Assembly: GCA_036346405.1 (NCBI GenBank)
Contig: CM070563.1
Coordinates: forward strand, 20,131,022-20,195,021
DNA: 64,000 bases
Direction of reading: 5' to 3'
Source: Phyllostachys edulis
Taxonomy: Eukaryota > Streptophyta > Magnoliopsida > Poales > Poaceae
Shown: piece by piece, positions 24,100-37,130 of the stretch
How the letters are laid out: the number at the start of each line of letters is the position of its first letter
How positions within the stretch are numbered: the stretch's first letter is position 1
Made by a program: the position numbers and the translations under genes
The notes under the pieces: generated by a model
What the model saw: only the letters and a program-made list of their open reading frames with translations
Database searches by the model: none
Told to the model about the DNA's origin: nothing

Positions 24100-27000
24100 T
24101 TGATTGCCCCTTTGTTCATGCATTTTCAAATTGTCCAAGCAAAGGCTGCAAAACTGAGTAATCTAAGTTGATAATCATTAGCACCCTAGTTATCCAACCA
24201 ACCGGTATGTAAATCATCAAGAGAATCTGTAATTCTCTTCCACTACAAAGACTCCCTGAAGCAAGACCAAACAAACCTAGCCATTACACATTGAAATAGC
24301 AAGTGATTTGCATCTTCTGGCACCCCACATAACCAACACTTGTTATTACCTTTCCAATGTCTTATCACCAATTGATCTATAGTTTGAAGTTTATTCAGAT
24401 AAATTTGCCACAAAAGATCTTTACCTTTAAAGGAATTCTGCTAGTCCAGATGAAATGAAGTCTCCTGTCAATGACCCCCCCAAACACTAGATGTCTATAT
24501 AGGGATTTAACAGAAAACTGTTTGGATCTATCTAGACACCAAACAACCTTGTCTTTCTCCTCAGAAAGCTCCACCCCTTTTATGAAGTCTTTCAAATCTC
24601 TCCAAATAGCTTCCTCTTCAACCCCGAAGTTTCTGTTAAACAGTATATTCCAAGTACCATTTTTCAAACAAACTGAAAGCTTAATATCAGGATCACGGCA
24701 GATATTATACAATCTATTGAACCTAATAAAGAAAGAACATTCACCTAGCCAAACAACTTTCCAAAAGGAGATGTTAGTACCATTACCTACAAGATAAGAA
24801 ACACCCCAGTTGTATAAATGCTTGACCTTACAAAGGGTTTTCCAAAACTGAGACCCCCTTGAATCCAAAGAATCTCTGAAGTCTCCTTGAGGAAAATATT
24901 TATCTTTTAATAACTAAAACCACAACTCCTCTTTAGCTCCACTAATCCTCCACATCCATTTACTCAGCATACAATCATTCATGATTTTAGTATTTAAAAT
25001 CCCCAAACCCCCATATTCTTTAGGTCTGCAAACATCCTTCCAATTAATCATATGATACCTGGACTTATCTTGAGCTCCTCTCCAGAAAAATTTGGATCTA
25101 ATAGTATCCATCTTTCTGTGGATCTCTTTATTCAGTCTATAGAAGCCCATTGTGTACATAGGCTGATTACTCAAATAACTATTAACCAAGATTAGTCTCT
25201 CACCTGAAGAGAGTAAGTTGGTTTTCCAACTATCTAGCCTGTGACCCAATTTATTCAGAATCTTCTCTCCAGCTCCCTTATTAACTTTCCTCGTATCAAT
25301 TTCAACACCTAGATAAGTAAGGGGTAAGTTCCCAAGTTTGCAATTAAACATATTAGCAATTCTCAGAGCTTCATCACTATTCACCCCGATCACAAAAACC
25401 TCACTCTTATGGTAATTGATTTTCAGACCTGACATCCATTCAAGCAATACAAAAGAAACTCAAGATTTAGAATGTAAGCATCATCACACTCTAACATCAG
25501 CACAGTATCATCAGCATATTGCAGGATAGGAACTCCTCCTGCAATTAAATGAGAAGCCACCCCTTTAATCAATCCCTTTTTTTTTGAGCTTTATCAATTA
25601 TACCTGCCAAAGCATCTGCCACCAGATTAAATAGTAAATGAGACAAAGGGTCTCCCTGTCTCAGCCCCCTATGAGTAGTAAATTATGGACCCACAGATCC
25701 ATTAACATTAATGCTAACCTTACCTCCCTGAACAGAATTCATAACCCAATCTATCCATCTATGAGAAAAACCTTTACCAATCATAATGTCTTTCAAAAAC
25801 TCCATTGCACTTTATCATAAGCTTTTTTGAAGTCCAATTTGAGCACAATCCCAAATTTTTGTTGTTGTTCTCAGATCATGTAAAATCTCATGTAGAGATA
25901 ACACCCCATCTAAAATGTTTCTCCCTTTGATAAAAGCAGTCTGGCAAACATTAATAATATTATTAGCAATACTCCCCAGCCGAATAGCTAACAATTTGGT
26001 AATAATCTTGAAGCTCACATTAATTAGACAGATGGGTCTGAATTGTTTAATGTTGTTAGCATCTTTAGTTTTTGGAATCAAAGTGATCACCCCATAATTC
26101 AGCCTTTTTAAATCCAAATTCCCCCCAAAAAAGTCCTTAATCATCTTCATGAACTGATGTCTTAGAGACCCCCAAAAGGCTTTGTAAAAACAAGTAGGAA
26201 AGCCATCTGGCTCAGGTGCAGAGTCACCAGGTAAGCTCTTAATAATGTCCCAGACTTCAACTTCAGAAAAACTTTGTATTAATCTGTCATTATCTGTACC
26301 AGAGACCTTATTCTCTGGGTCCCAAAAATTGGGAGATAAGCAAATATTTTGAATCACTTCATAACCAAAGAGATTCTTATAAAATTTGTAGATATGTTCT
26401 CTAATAACTCCTTCATCAGATAAGATCACCCCATCATCCTCCAGAGTGTAAATAGAGTTTTTCCTTCTTCTGCCATTAGCACAACAATGAAACAATCTAG
26501 TATTAGCATCACCCTGGGTAATCCATTTCACCTGACCTTTCTGTTGCAACTCTTTTTCTTCAATCTCATAAATTCTTTCCAAATCCTCTTCAACCTTATA
26601 TCTGATCAACCAATCCCCAGTACTTAAATTTGAAAAATCAGCTTTTCTATCATATAGACTAAGCTGGTCTAAAAGGATTTTCTTTTCTTTCCTGTACTGA
26701 CCATTGACATTGGCACCCCATCCTTTTAAAAACTGTCTCAAAGAAGCCAACCCCCCATTCCAATTGTCCAAAGAGTAAATCAAATCAAGCATTTTCTTAC
26801 AAATGTGACCCCATCTTTGAGTCACAATATCTCTGAAGGTCTCATTATCCAACCACTTTTTATTGAAATAAAATCTCCCATTTCTTTTAATCTCCTCCTC
26901 CCCTGAGGACAAACAAATGGGATTATGATCTGACCCTACTCTAGGAAAAGTAATAACATAGCATAAGGGATACTTATATTCCCAATCAATAGAGACAAGC

Positions 27001-27597
27001 ACTCTGTCCAGATTCACCATAATGGGAAAATTCTGTTTATTGGTCCAGGTAAACTTTGGTCCTTTTCACCTAATCTCCATCAGTTTATTATCAACAAAAA
27101 AATCATTAAAATTGTCAATCAAAGAGAAATTGACACCCTTAGAGCTTTTGTCTTCTGCCTTTCTAATCAAATTAAAACCCCCAATCACCACAGGTAAATA
27201 AGAGTTATGACACTTCTTGTTCAACTCTTCCAAGAACTCTTGTGACATATTATGCTGAGCATGACCATAAACAATCAGAAGCTCCCATCTAAAATTTGTC
27301 TTTTTATTTCTTACTATCAAGCTCACAAAAATCTTCCTTGGTCACCCCCTTCAAGTTCTAGATCACTTGTATTCACCCCCAGTAAAATCCTTCTAGAATG
27401 ACCAGCAGCAGGAATCCAATTCCAGCCAAAATTCTGATCTCGTGTTAAGGTGTCCAGTTCATGTTTAGAAAAATCTTTTCTGAAAGTCTCTTGAATACCC
27501 ACAGCATCCAGTTTTTTTTCCTGTAAATCAGCTCTTTCAACTATCTCCTCCTAGCCAAATTGCCCATGCCTCTAATATTCCAGAAAAGACATTTCAT
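24100..27597 (-). pseudogene. LINE ORF2 (endonuclease, reverse transcriptase, zf-RVT), broken
   Basis: The start ATG at 27597 leads into FWNIRGMGN, the usual APE-endonuclease opening. GSDHNPI, the closing endonuclease motif, lies near 26930. Reverse transcriptase follows: PDGFPTCFYKAFW, FRPICLINVSFKIITK, TAFIKGRNILDG, then the YADD box on the complement of 25507-25518, then LPLTYLGVEI and WRGAQDKSRYHMINW. The C-terminal zf-RVT region has CWLCGVPEDANHLLFQC (near 24320-24370). Breaks include a TGA near 27063 at a conserved Trp position, a frameshift around 25450-25815, and a TAG near 24910. Confidence 0.85.
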
Positions 27598-30315
27598 GTT
27601 TTACTTTTGTTTTTAGTACCTCTACTAGCTTGGGTCCTGCTTTTGATCTTTTTAGTCAGCTTGAAGCCTACTGCTCCTCTGACTTCATTGTCCAGCACCT
27701 TTAGACTTTCATCAACACCCCTGTTGTCCTCAACATTTGCATTCACCCCTTTCTGATCAGATGTGTTTTTTAATTCATCATCTACTTGGGCCAATGCTTC
27801 CCTAACTAGTTCCTGGGCTTGCATAGCTGAAATCACTTCCTTTGCACTTTGAGATTGAGATCCAAGAACAATATCACAAGAGGAAGCAATATTTTCTAAA
27901 TAAACATCAGAAGCATCATTAAGAATAGTAAAAGCATTAGTTTGAGTTTTACCTTGAGTCTCCAAATTCTGAATGGATTTGAGGAGAATAGCTTTCTATT
28001 GCATTAGAATGCCCTGATCCTAGATTTTGCTACTTTTCTGATAGCAACTTGAGGTTCTTTGAATTTTCCCCTTTCCTTTTCGATATAGTCCAGTCACCAG
28101 CTAATTCCTCCACTTTCGGAGTCCTGCATATCTCATCAACCCCCTCTATATCATCAATAGTATCCACTCTAGACTCACTAACTTCCTCAGAACTACCAAA
28201 GTCAGTCTCTTCCCCTTGATGTAAATTTCCTCCAGGAGATTCTTCAAGATTTTTACCTTTGTCCGACTGTAAATGCCTAGACTCACCACTCTCTTCATTA
28301 TGTTTTTCAGATGATACACTCATCCTTGAATTAAAAGTTTTAGCAGGTGTCCTCAGGCAAGGCTATAGAGTAGCATCCATTAGGATAGTTCCTTTCCCAG
28401 TGTGGACCACCATAGCCCTAGGAGGAATGAGACTTGGTTCCTTCTCAAATTGTTGATCAGAGTCCTCAAAATCTCCCTCAGATTTTGTGCTAGATCCCTT
28501 CTGATTTCCAATAGAATTCATACCCAAGGAAGGAAAATTGTAGGCAAAAGGCACAATTGAGAGAGCCCCCCCCCTATGTTAGCCTGCATGATATCATCAC
28601 AAGATGTCTCCTCATTAGAATCCACCCCTTTTTTACTTTTGCTTTTATACTTAGTATTGTCACCCCCACTTTTCTATTCACCAAGAGGATTTAAATCACC
28701 TCCATATTTCTCAGAAAGTTTTTCCCACTCAGTCTTACGGTTACTTCCACTAGAATCCTCTTCTTCCTCATCTTCTTCATCATTATGTCTATCATCTTTG
28801 GATTTGTGTCTGTGATGCTTGCACTGTTCTCCTTTTTTGGCTGTCAAACTCCCCTCAGCTTCAAATTTTATTTCATAACCCACTAAGTTGATGAAAATCT
28901 CAACAAAGCAATTTATGCTAGAAGGATCACGACTATACACCTTAACCCTAATTGGATCAACCCTCATCAAACTTATTTCACCAACTTCAATTGGTTCCCC
29001 CATAGTACTAGCAATTTCTTTAACAATCTCGGCAGTTCTTGTTGGTAAAGGTACCCCAGACATTTTAAACCAGACTGTCGACAAAATCGAAGAGGCCTCA
29101 GGATCTATAGTAGATTTGTCAATTTTAGCTTTTATAGAATGAAGAGCCAATTCCACCCCTCTTGTTCTTGACCAAGATTCTAGAGTTTCTTTAGAAGGGA
29201 AGACCACCGCATATTCTTTCTCAGATATTTTTCTAACCCTCCAATCCCAATTTGCCTGTATAAGATGCTTCTATTTAGCCTCAATCCTTTGCACATTAGC
29301 AACCCCTTCTTTGATATTAATCACCCCAGAAGCAGATTGTTGCTCTTCTAATTTCAAACCAAGGACTTGAAGGCTATAAAAACCTTGACCTAGAATGCCA
29401 AATCCAAAGAGTTGAAGACCATGAATCTTTTTCTCATCAGGACATCTAGAGGTCAAATGACCTGTCTTCTTACACTTGTAACATACAGGAGGGTTTGAGC
29501 ACTGGGCTTGATGGTGCCCAGTTTGTAAACACCTAAAGCATGTCCCCTTATCTTCAGATCTAAGGACTCCTGTATTTGCTCCAATATCACCCCACACCTT
29601 CTGATCCTCCCCTTTACTAGTATTCTCCGAATCCTCTCAGCGAGGAGCAGATCTATCTTTTTCGACCAAGAATAACCCCCTCTGTTACCATAACCCCTTC
29701 TAAAAGTTCCTCTGATGTTCTCATCTTTACGATAACCCCAATCCTTACTCCGAGGAACAAGATTTCGATCATGTCCCCCCTGAGGACGAACCCCAAAACC
29801 AGATCTATCCATCGCTTTTGGGAACGTACCTGGATTCGTGTTGCCCCCTGATGATCCTCTTGAGCTCTCCATTTCTGATCTTGGTCTCTAGTCAATTTCT
29901 CCCGTAGATCATTTTCCCCCATCAAGTCATCTTCTTCCATCCACTCATCGGGAGTGCTTCTCTTACCCCCCACCCAATGGCGAGAACCACCTCCCCCTCC
30001 AAAGCAACGAGGATATCTTTCTCGCCCACAATCCATCACCCCTTCCTTCACTACCTCAGCAAACGAGCGATGAAGAGGTGACGGATGCCGAACCCTCTGA
30101 ACAATTCGAGCTCGCGACCCCAATCGACGCACTTCACTTTCTCTCGCGACGAACCCTAGTTCACCCACACACGCGATTTTGGGGATCCAGCGCCACAATG
30201 CGAAGGGTATAGGCCGCCACGAATGAGCAAAAAGATCTAGGAGTTGCGTACCATATCGATGAACCAATCCATCCTTGTGGAGTTTTCCATGGCTAGCTCC
30301 GCCAGCTGTCGCCAA
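27594..30315 (-). pseudogene. LINE ORF1 (RNA-binding protein with two CCHC knuckles), broken
   Basis: The 5' part (30315 downward) contains SFAEVVKEG, followed by a basic Arg/Gly-rich stretch. The central part carries two zinc knuckles, CFRCLQTGHHQAQC and CYKCKKTGHLTSRC (29440-29550). Downstream is an RRM-like segment (KEYAVVFPSKETLESW, VWFKMSGVPLPTRT) and then an acidic Ser/Glu-rich tail. ORF1 of plant LINEs binds the element RNA. The frame is interrupted several times, for example by a TAG near 29268 that could come from CAG. Its final TGA (27596-27594) overlaps the ORF2 start as ATGA. Confidence 0.8.
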
Positions 30316-30330
30316 TCCAGCTTTGTTCGG

Positions 30331-30802
30331 CGAATTTGGCGGAGCCTACCTCGACACGTCGCCTTCGCTTCGAGAAGCCTCCGAAAGACTCATGGTAGAT
30401 GGACGTTTAGCCCTTGACCAAACGGTGCGCTGACGCCGTCAGCACTGACACCAGTGTCCGTCTCAGGAGAGGACGCGCCTCGAAGCCTCTCGGTCTCTTG
30501 GGTTTGCATTCATTTCCTGGACTCTTCACGGCCTTTGATGTGCGGTCCATGCTCTGCCAGATGTTAGTGTGGTTTTTTAACACTATTGCTTGTTAACTCC
30601 TGTTATTTTTGTCACTCTTATTGGCTGGGGCAGTGTACTCCATATAAGCCGTCCGGGTGTATCATTTGAGATCGAGCAACGAAATATTATCTCATATCTA
30701 TTTTACTTTTGTTAGAAGGTGGATTCGAGGATTTACCATTATGAGATAGATGCATATGAGGATTTACCCTTCGATATCCATGTTAGTGCGACATCGAGGG
30801 AC
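30331..30802. other. Flanking sequence between LINE and solo LTR
   Basis: A partly GC-rich stretch upstream of the LINE 5' end, then AT-rich sequence leading to the duplication cacat at 30803. No ORF or RNA gene recognised. Confidence 0.4.
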
Positions 30803-30985
30803 CACATTGTTGGGCCACGGATAGGCTACGATAGCTACAAATCAAAAATTTCTACCACGCAAACCAGGAAGCCAAGCAAGTAGATGATCACAGATCGTTA
30901 TCACCAGACGCGCAGAGCAGCGGAAGAAGGGTTGGAGCACCCTGATCCAACGAAGAGCGTGTCGATGTAGTGGTCGTAGTCAATA

Positions 30986-33356
30986 TGTAATACCCCAAAA
31001 GTATTCAAGAATATTCAAAAGAGTATTTGGGAGAGATTAATTGAATTCGGAGAAGGACCAAATATAATATAGATTTAGCGACAATTAGACAGAGGGTTTT
31101 CGCAGTTTTTGACAACTTGGGCCTCGGGCCTTGGCCCAGAGGCCCATGAGGGGCCGCCACCAATAAAAGGAGGAAACCCTAGTGCTACAGTACTGCCGCC
31201 CTAGTACTGTAGCGCCGCACTGTAGCATCCCCTACTGCTATGCCAAGAGGAGAAAGGATGGAGAGGAAGGAAGAAGGAGGAACGCCGAATTGGCCAATTG
31301 AGGAGAAAGCAAGGGAAAAGAGAAGGAGAGGATCCTCGTGCGGTGCTGGTGGAGGTGTTCGTAAATGGTTAAGTCAAGGGTAACGATGATCCCGATAGTT
31401 TAGATGGATAATTAATTGTTTAATCGTTACGGTTAGTAGATCCGTTTCTGTCCAGTAGTTTGGACGTGAGTTTTGATGTCTGTAGAGGCAGTATCTGGGG
31501 ATGACTTCTCTTAGAAAAGTTGGGTCGTGTCCTTAGCTTTCCGTGGCCGCTAAGAACGCCCAAATCCGTTTAACGGTTAGCGAGTTATGATTTTTCTAAT
31601 GTCGCTGTCCTGATAATCTGTCAACATCCTGACAGTCTGTAGAAATCGAATTAATCTTTTAGTTAAAGGTGAAATCAGAGGATCTCGTTATAACGAAAAA
31701 GATGGGTAATTTCCATACCTTTCCAGAAAGCCAAAGAACGCAATATTTGGACGTTCGTAGCAAAAGTTATGACAATTTTAGTGTACTGTCCAGAGAACCC
31801 GACGTGAATATTGATGTTCTGTAGATTGGCTTGGTAGGGGTAGTAGATGGTAGAATTAGAAGGGCTCCCCAACTAAGTTTATTTAGATAATTTAATTATC
31901 TTTCCATAAAGTATTAGAAAATATTATTTGGACTCCTGAGCAGAAAGTTATGTATTTTAGAAGTTGACTGTCCGCAGTGAACACCAAATCGACCGGTAGA
32001 AATTGGAAGATTGAAAACGCTTGGGGGTTTAGTGAGTTCTATTGTGCTCTTATTTATGCTTTTGGTCCAGTAAATTTGTCTTAGTTGGGTTATCATTATG
32101 TTCAGGTGGGAGGTGATCCCAGGGCAGCGCCTTCTTCGGCGTCCATCGTCCTCGCGTGGTTAAGGCAAGTATTCGGGTTAAAGAATAATGATGATTGTTT
32201 GCTAAGATTGATTGTGTCTTGATCGTGATTGCCATGCATGGATGTTATTGTGATGAATTACAATATATCTTGGTATATTCAAGCTATGGTTAAAGTTTCT
32301 GTGTTCATGGTTAATGCTTACACGTTACTATGTATATGTTGAATTCATATGTTTAGAAGATAATGTCATTGAATATATGCATGTAGTAAGCATGATTGAG
32401 TTTTGGTCACGTGGTGACCAAGTATGAATGTTGAGGTCCCCGTCATGTCGATGACGGGCTAGAGGTCCCCACATTAGTGTAATGTGGGCAATGAGTAAAG
32501 AGGTCCCCATCATGCGATGATGGGCAAAGGTCCCTATACTTGCGAGTATAGGCTCTTGGTCCCTATTGCCGAGTGCATAGGCATGGGTATACATCGACGG
32601 TTGTATACCCGCATTACTGATAAAATGCGAAAAGAGATAAAGATTAAAAGGTGCATTGCATGGTTGCATTACATAAGCATGAAGGCTATGTTTAGCGTAA
32701 TGTTTAATTGTGAATATTAATCTTTGTGTTGTGTTTCTAGATTTGGCCTTGTTGATACTTGCGAGTCGTGGACTCACCCTTGCTTTGTTGTGCTTTTAGG
32801 TACCACCGGCAAGGCGGCATGCATGGGAGGAGTAGCTTTTCTTGGATTGCACACACTACCCTTCATCCTAATAAAATCATACCATGTAGTTCATTCTATA
32901 TGAATGAGTAAACTGTTAAGTTTCATTAATAGATTTGGTTGAGTGTTTTGGTCTATCTGTAATGTTGAGATTAGCAAGTTGGATTATGCTAAATATTTCT
33001 CTATCGGATTAGACTATATTATATGCTTGGATGATAGTGAATGTTGAATTATTGATGAACTGTAATAAGTAAACCAAGATGGGAAGGAAGGATACCTTCT
33101 CTATGATTTATTACTGCTTGTGAATCTAGTTTAATGATGAACTGTAATAGATAGGAATTAAATGGTGAAGGAAGGATACCTTCTCCATATATTGGATGTT
33201 TTATTTATGCCTTCCTATGATATTCTGTTGGTACCTCCGGTATTGATTAATAATACAAAGGAGGTTACGCTAATTTTGGTAAGATGGTTGTAGATAGTTC
33301 GTTTTATTTGTTTAATTTAGTAGCATTCCAGGCTCATGTTGGGCTGGGGTGTTACA
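30986..33356 (+). repeat. 5' LTR of the LARD-like element (2371 bp)
   Basis: Nearly identical to 37131-39522 apart from many one-base indels and few substitutions. It contains a row of eight stem-loops at 32403-32629. Confidence 0.92.
32403..32629 (+). repeat. Row of eight stem-loops in the 5' LTR
   Basis: Consecutive perfect or near-perfect hairpins: 32403-32421 (8-bp stem, loop gtg), 32439-32458 (8 bp, gtcg), 32468-32488 (9 bp, gtg), 32506-32524 (8 bp, gcg), 32533-32552 (8 bp, tgcg), 32562-32581 (7 bp with a bulge), 32585-32610 (9 bp, 8-nt loop) and 32610-32629 (6 bp). Several start after the shared lead aggtcc. The stems differ in sequence, so this is not a simple tandem repeat. Confidence 0.9.
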
Positions 33357-36300
33357 GTTGGTATCAGAGCGGGCTGTAGGTCCGTGGTATTGAAAATATT
33401 AAACTTGACACACTAAGCACAGTAGTTGGGGATGGGTTTTGCATTGCATTTACGCTTCCGTCGAGTAAATAGTTACTTTTGTGCTACAGTTGCTAGTTGA
33501 TCATTGTGCTTAATGTATGATATGATCTTATATACTTATAATTGATTATATCAGTTATATATTATGATAGTTGATGTCGAGAGATTGAGGTCGTGGTTGT
33601 GGCCATGGGCTTTACCAGGTTACACCACCGTTCATAGTAAGAGAATAGTGAAGTGGTTACCTCGGATAACTTAGTACAAAGCGTGATTGTGATGTACCTT
33701 TAGAAAAGTTGTTATCTTCTTTGACTTTGGTCAACTCTTGTCGATTGTGACTAATGAGTTTCACAAGGGTATTTTGAGTGTTGAAGATTAATGGATCTCT
33801 TTTATGAAAGAAGATGTTACACCCTTTAGCGATGTTTTGTCATGATAAGATGAGAGGTTATAAACAAAGCACTTAATGAATATGATATGGATTATCAAGA
33901 TTGGGTGACAGTAGTGTGCATGATTGATCTTAGCTAAGATCCTTGAAAGGAAAGTTGAATAAGTTGAGGTTGTTCTCTAGTAGTCTTGATGAGCTTTGAC
34001 TATGAGTATGACTGTATTTAGGTGGAATCAATAGAGTTAGTAACAAGTATGGAGCGTTGATTTAACCGGTTTGATCACTATGGGTGATTAATTGATAAGC
34101 TTCTTGGATAGAGTAGATTTGCGAGTCTCAGCGGATTAATCTAACCCTTTGGGATGGATAAGTCCGAAGATGTTAGAATATTGTCATAGTGGATATTAAT
34201 CTTGAAGTTAACTTTTATGGATAAGTAATGATCATATGAAATTGCTAGGTGCATTTATTACGTGTCGAAGTATGGGTTGAGCATTACTAAGAGATGAACT
34301 GATGGAATGTAACTAGTAATTTATGTTTACATGATGGTGGAGTGGTAGGATAATAATATGTCTTTGATGAGAAGGTTGATCCTTAAAAAAAATTGTTTAG
34401 TTTACTAAACTGGTTGGATACTTGATCTCAATGGATTAATTTAATTGTGTAGGAAGGAGAGATAAGGATGTTTTTGGTTGCTTGATGGTCTTATGTTTGC
34501 TAGTGGGAGCATAAATAGAGAAATGACCATAAATCCTTCCAAGACAAGATAATCGCCAAGCTGCTTACGATAACCATTAGATTGGAATTGGTGTGCGCTA
34601 AATTGATGTTGAGCTTTGCTAAAAGGTTAATGATTGGAAATTAAGGGTGATCTATATAGGTGTGTTGTGAGGATGAATCAGGCGGTATGCCCTAGTTAAA
34701 AGACGGTTTACTTTGATAGTGGGGTTTGTGCATTAGTTATCATCTTGACCAAAGTTGAGTATTGCAACCTTATAGAAAAAAAAATGAAATAGGTTATTGT
34801 GTTTCCTTGGAAAGGTTAGTGATGGGATAGTGAGTTATGTTGGTTCATGCCGAGTGCATGATAGGATGTTAGAAAGACTAACAGTTATGGTTGCTAGAGT
34901 GATGTTGATTCCTTTAAGAGATTAATTTGATTGCCTTTCATGATATTCCGTAAATGAAAATGTTTGAGTTTTTTGGTGAGATCATTTGGATCTCATGATT
35001 TATATGGTAGTTGAACCGCTCAAAAAAAAAATTGATGTGTGAAGGATCTTATTGGTACTTGCGGGTTGGTCTTAAGAACTTATCTTGTTCGAGCTAACCA
35101 AGTATTGTTGTAATCAAAGAATTGTTTTACGTGTTAACGGAAAGAGTGTATTAGGAGTATTTGAGGTTTGAAGTCACGCTTAGTAACTTACGGTTTGATA
35201 TCCTCTTCTTGGGGCTGTGTCTTCAATTGTGGACTCCTCTTATGTTTTCTCGAGTTCATTGCCAATTGATCGTCCTTTTGGTCTTGTGTTTACCGTGAAT
35301 GGTAAACGTTTATCTGAAAATGAAATTACTATTAATATTCATATTGGTCTCTTCTTCGGAGAAAGGATTAATTGATTCATGTTGCAAAACCTTTAAAGAT
35401 GAATTTTGGCAATGAGATAGTGGTGGTCGAATAGATGATTCCGTGAGGCTTCAGGTGTCAAGATGTTTGGGATGCATGGCGCAATAAATCAATTTATTAG
35501 GATAACCCTTGGAAAGGATTTGATTTAAATAGAATGTTTGTCTTTGGAGCTAACAAGTTTCGTTGTCGCAATTAGTAGGACCTATAGCAAGATGTGGTCC
35601 AAGATCTTGTGTTCATTTTGATAGAACATTAGAATTAGCAAGTATGGAAATCTTGATCAGTTTCTTAGAGTATCGCATTTGGAGTACTCGGTAAGATTGT
35701 GTAGAAGATTTATGAGGGTGTAGTTTAATGAGAGTAGCGGTATAGAGGAATCTAGTAGCCGTGTTAATTAATGGGATAGTAAAAATTTGGTTAAGTTATT
35801 GTCAAGTATGACTCGGCCTCGATGAGTAACCCTTTGGGAGATAGATTATCTCTAAAGATAACTTGGTCAAGAATATAATTATTTATTGATGTTAGTGATC
35901 GAGTATGTTTGAATCGTGATCAAACAGGTTAGGGTCTTGTGAATGGGTATATTGTGGTCGTGTAGTGAATATGATTAGTGTGGGTTAGAGAAGGTCTAAG
36001 ATTGGTGAAATGAATCGCCTTAGGTCATTATTTAATTAGTGAGGAATGTTGATATTAATGGTGAGGGTATTGTTGAGTGTGTGAAATTTTAGTCATCGAT
36101 CTGAGGGTTACTGTCAAGTATACTAGAAGTTCATGGAAGGAGACTTGGAGGTTAAATTTGGGGCTTTATTTCGCTAGGACCTTGGAGACCCAATATTATG
36201 TGTAGAGGTGAATGAACGGCGAATTTTGAATAGTATGTTGATCTTTGATAGAATACTTTGGGTAAAGTAAATGAGTGTGAATGTGGTGAATTTCAAGTTG

Positions 36301-37130
36301 ATTAACCTTAAAAGATTGAGGTGAGGTGATTGTGGCTGAAATTTATATGGGCGTGTGGGGAATTATATGTCAAAGTAATTCCCTTGGTAGAGAAGTTGAT
36401 CGAGTATGTTATTATGGATTGGAAGAGTCTCTCTTCCTAGATGTGAATTTTGTGTTCGGTTTGAGCATAGCTTTGAGGTTGCCAAATTAAAAGAAAAGAA
36501 TTAGTGTGCTATGCGATGATTTGAGAATCCTTTATTTTCGATTCGTTCTGTTTCTAAAAGAGTTTGTTAAAAATGAGTTCCGTTGAGCGTCCACGGTTGA
36601 AGGAGGTGCCCATTGTTAAAGTGAAGAGATCGATTGATACAAGAAACAATAGTTTTGTACCATGTGCGAGTTGTGTGGCTTGGTACCGAAGAATGTTGGC
36701 CCAAGGTACATTGGTTGTTCTGAAAGTTGTGGAGATTTGAGAGATAGCGTATTACTAGGACCGTCTAGAGTCTGGCGTGAGAACCTGATTGTTTTGTATG
36801 ACACGGTGTCTAGGGAGTACTCGAGAAATCCAGAGTGTGAAGTTTCGTTAGAACCGTTGACCTACAAATAAGACCGTACCTTCAAGTCATGTCCGTTGAG
36901 TGACTCTTGAAAGGTTGGGACGAGTAATAAGGCGTAACACGTCGATTCGTCAAGGTGCTTTGGTCGCAGCAGATAGAGAGAGAGACCACACAGGAATTTG
37001 AAGTCTAGCAAGCGAGCAATATCGAGTTATTCTAGCAATTATGTGCTAATATTTTTTAAGTATTAACTGTGGATATACCTTGGCGTTAAGAGTGATTAGA
37101 ATTAGGTTGAATTCAATTTAAGGGGTAGAA
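33357..37130 (+). other. Interior of the LARD-like element, non-coding
   Basis: It starts with the primer-binding site (ttggtatcagagcg, 33358-33371) and ends in a purine tract. Between them the sequence is AT- and TG-rich, with stops in all frames and no recognisable protein domain. I found no tandem repeats in it. It is either a long non-coding genome of a LARD or a gag-pol decayed beyond recognition by eye. Confidence 0.7.

Larger units (their letters stand above)
23717..30330 (-). mobile_element. L1-type LINE (non-LTR retrotransposon), minus strand, decayed
   Basis: Two ORFs in L1 order on the minus strand: ORF1 with paired CCHC knuckles (27594-30315) and ORF2 with endonuclease, reverse transcriptase and a C-terminal zinc-finger domain (about 24100-27597). 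A run of eight T on the plus strand near 23717 is the likely poly(A) tail, so the 3' end lies at the low coordinate. The 5' boundary is approximate, and I could not find a target-site duplication. Internal stops and frameshifts show it is dead. Confidence 0.88.

Noticed and set aside
32403..32629. CRISPR array or tRNA-like cluster
   Set aside because: Stems are all different and spacing is irregular, the context is an LTR in a plant genome, and no tRNA-type internal promoter boxes are visible.
34000..37000. Hidden gag-pol in the LARD interior
   Set aside because: I looked for zinc knuckle, protease, RT and integrase motifs and found none on the plus strand.
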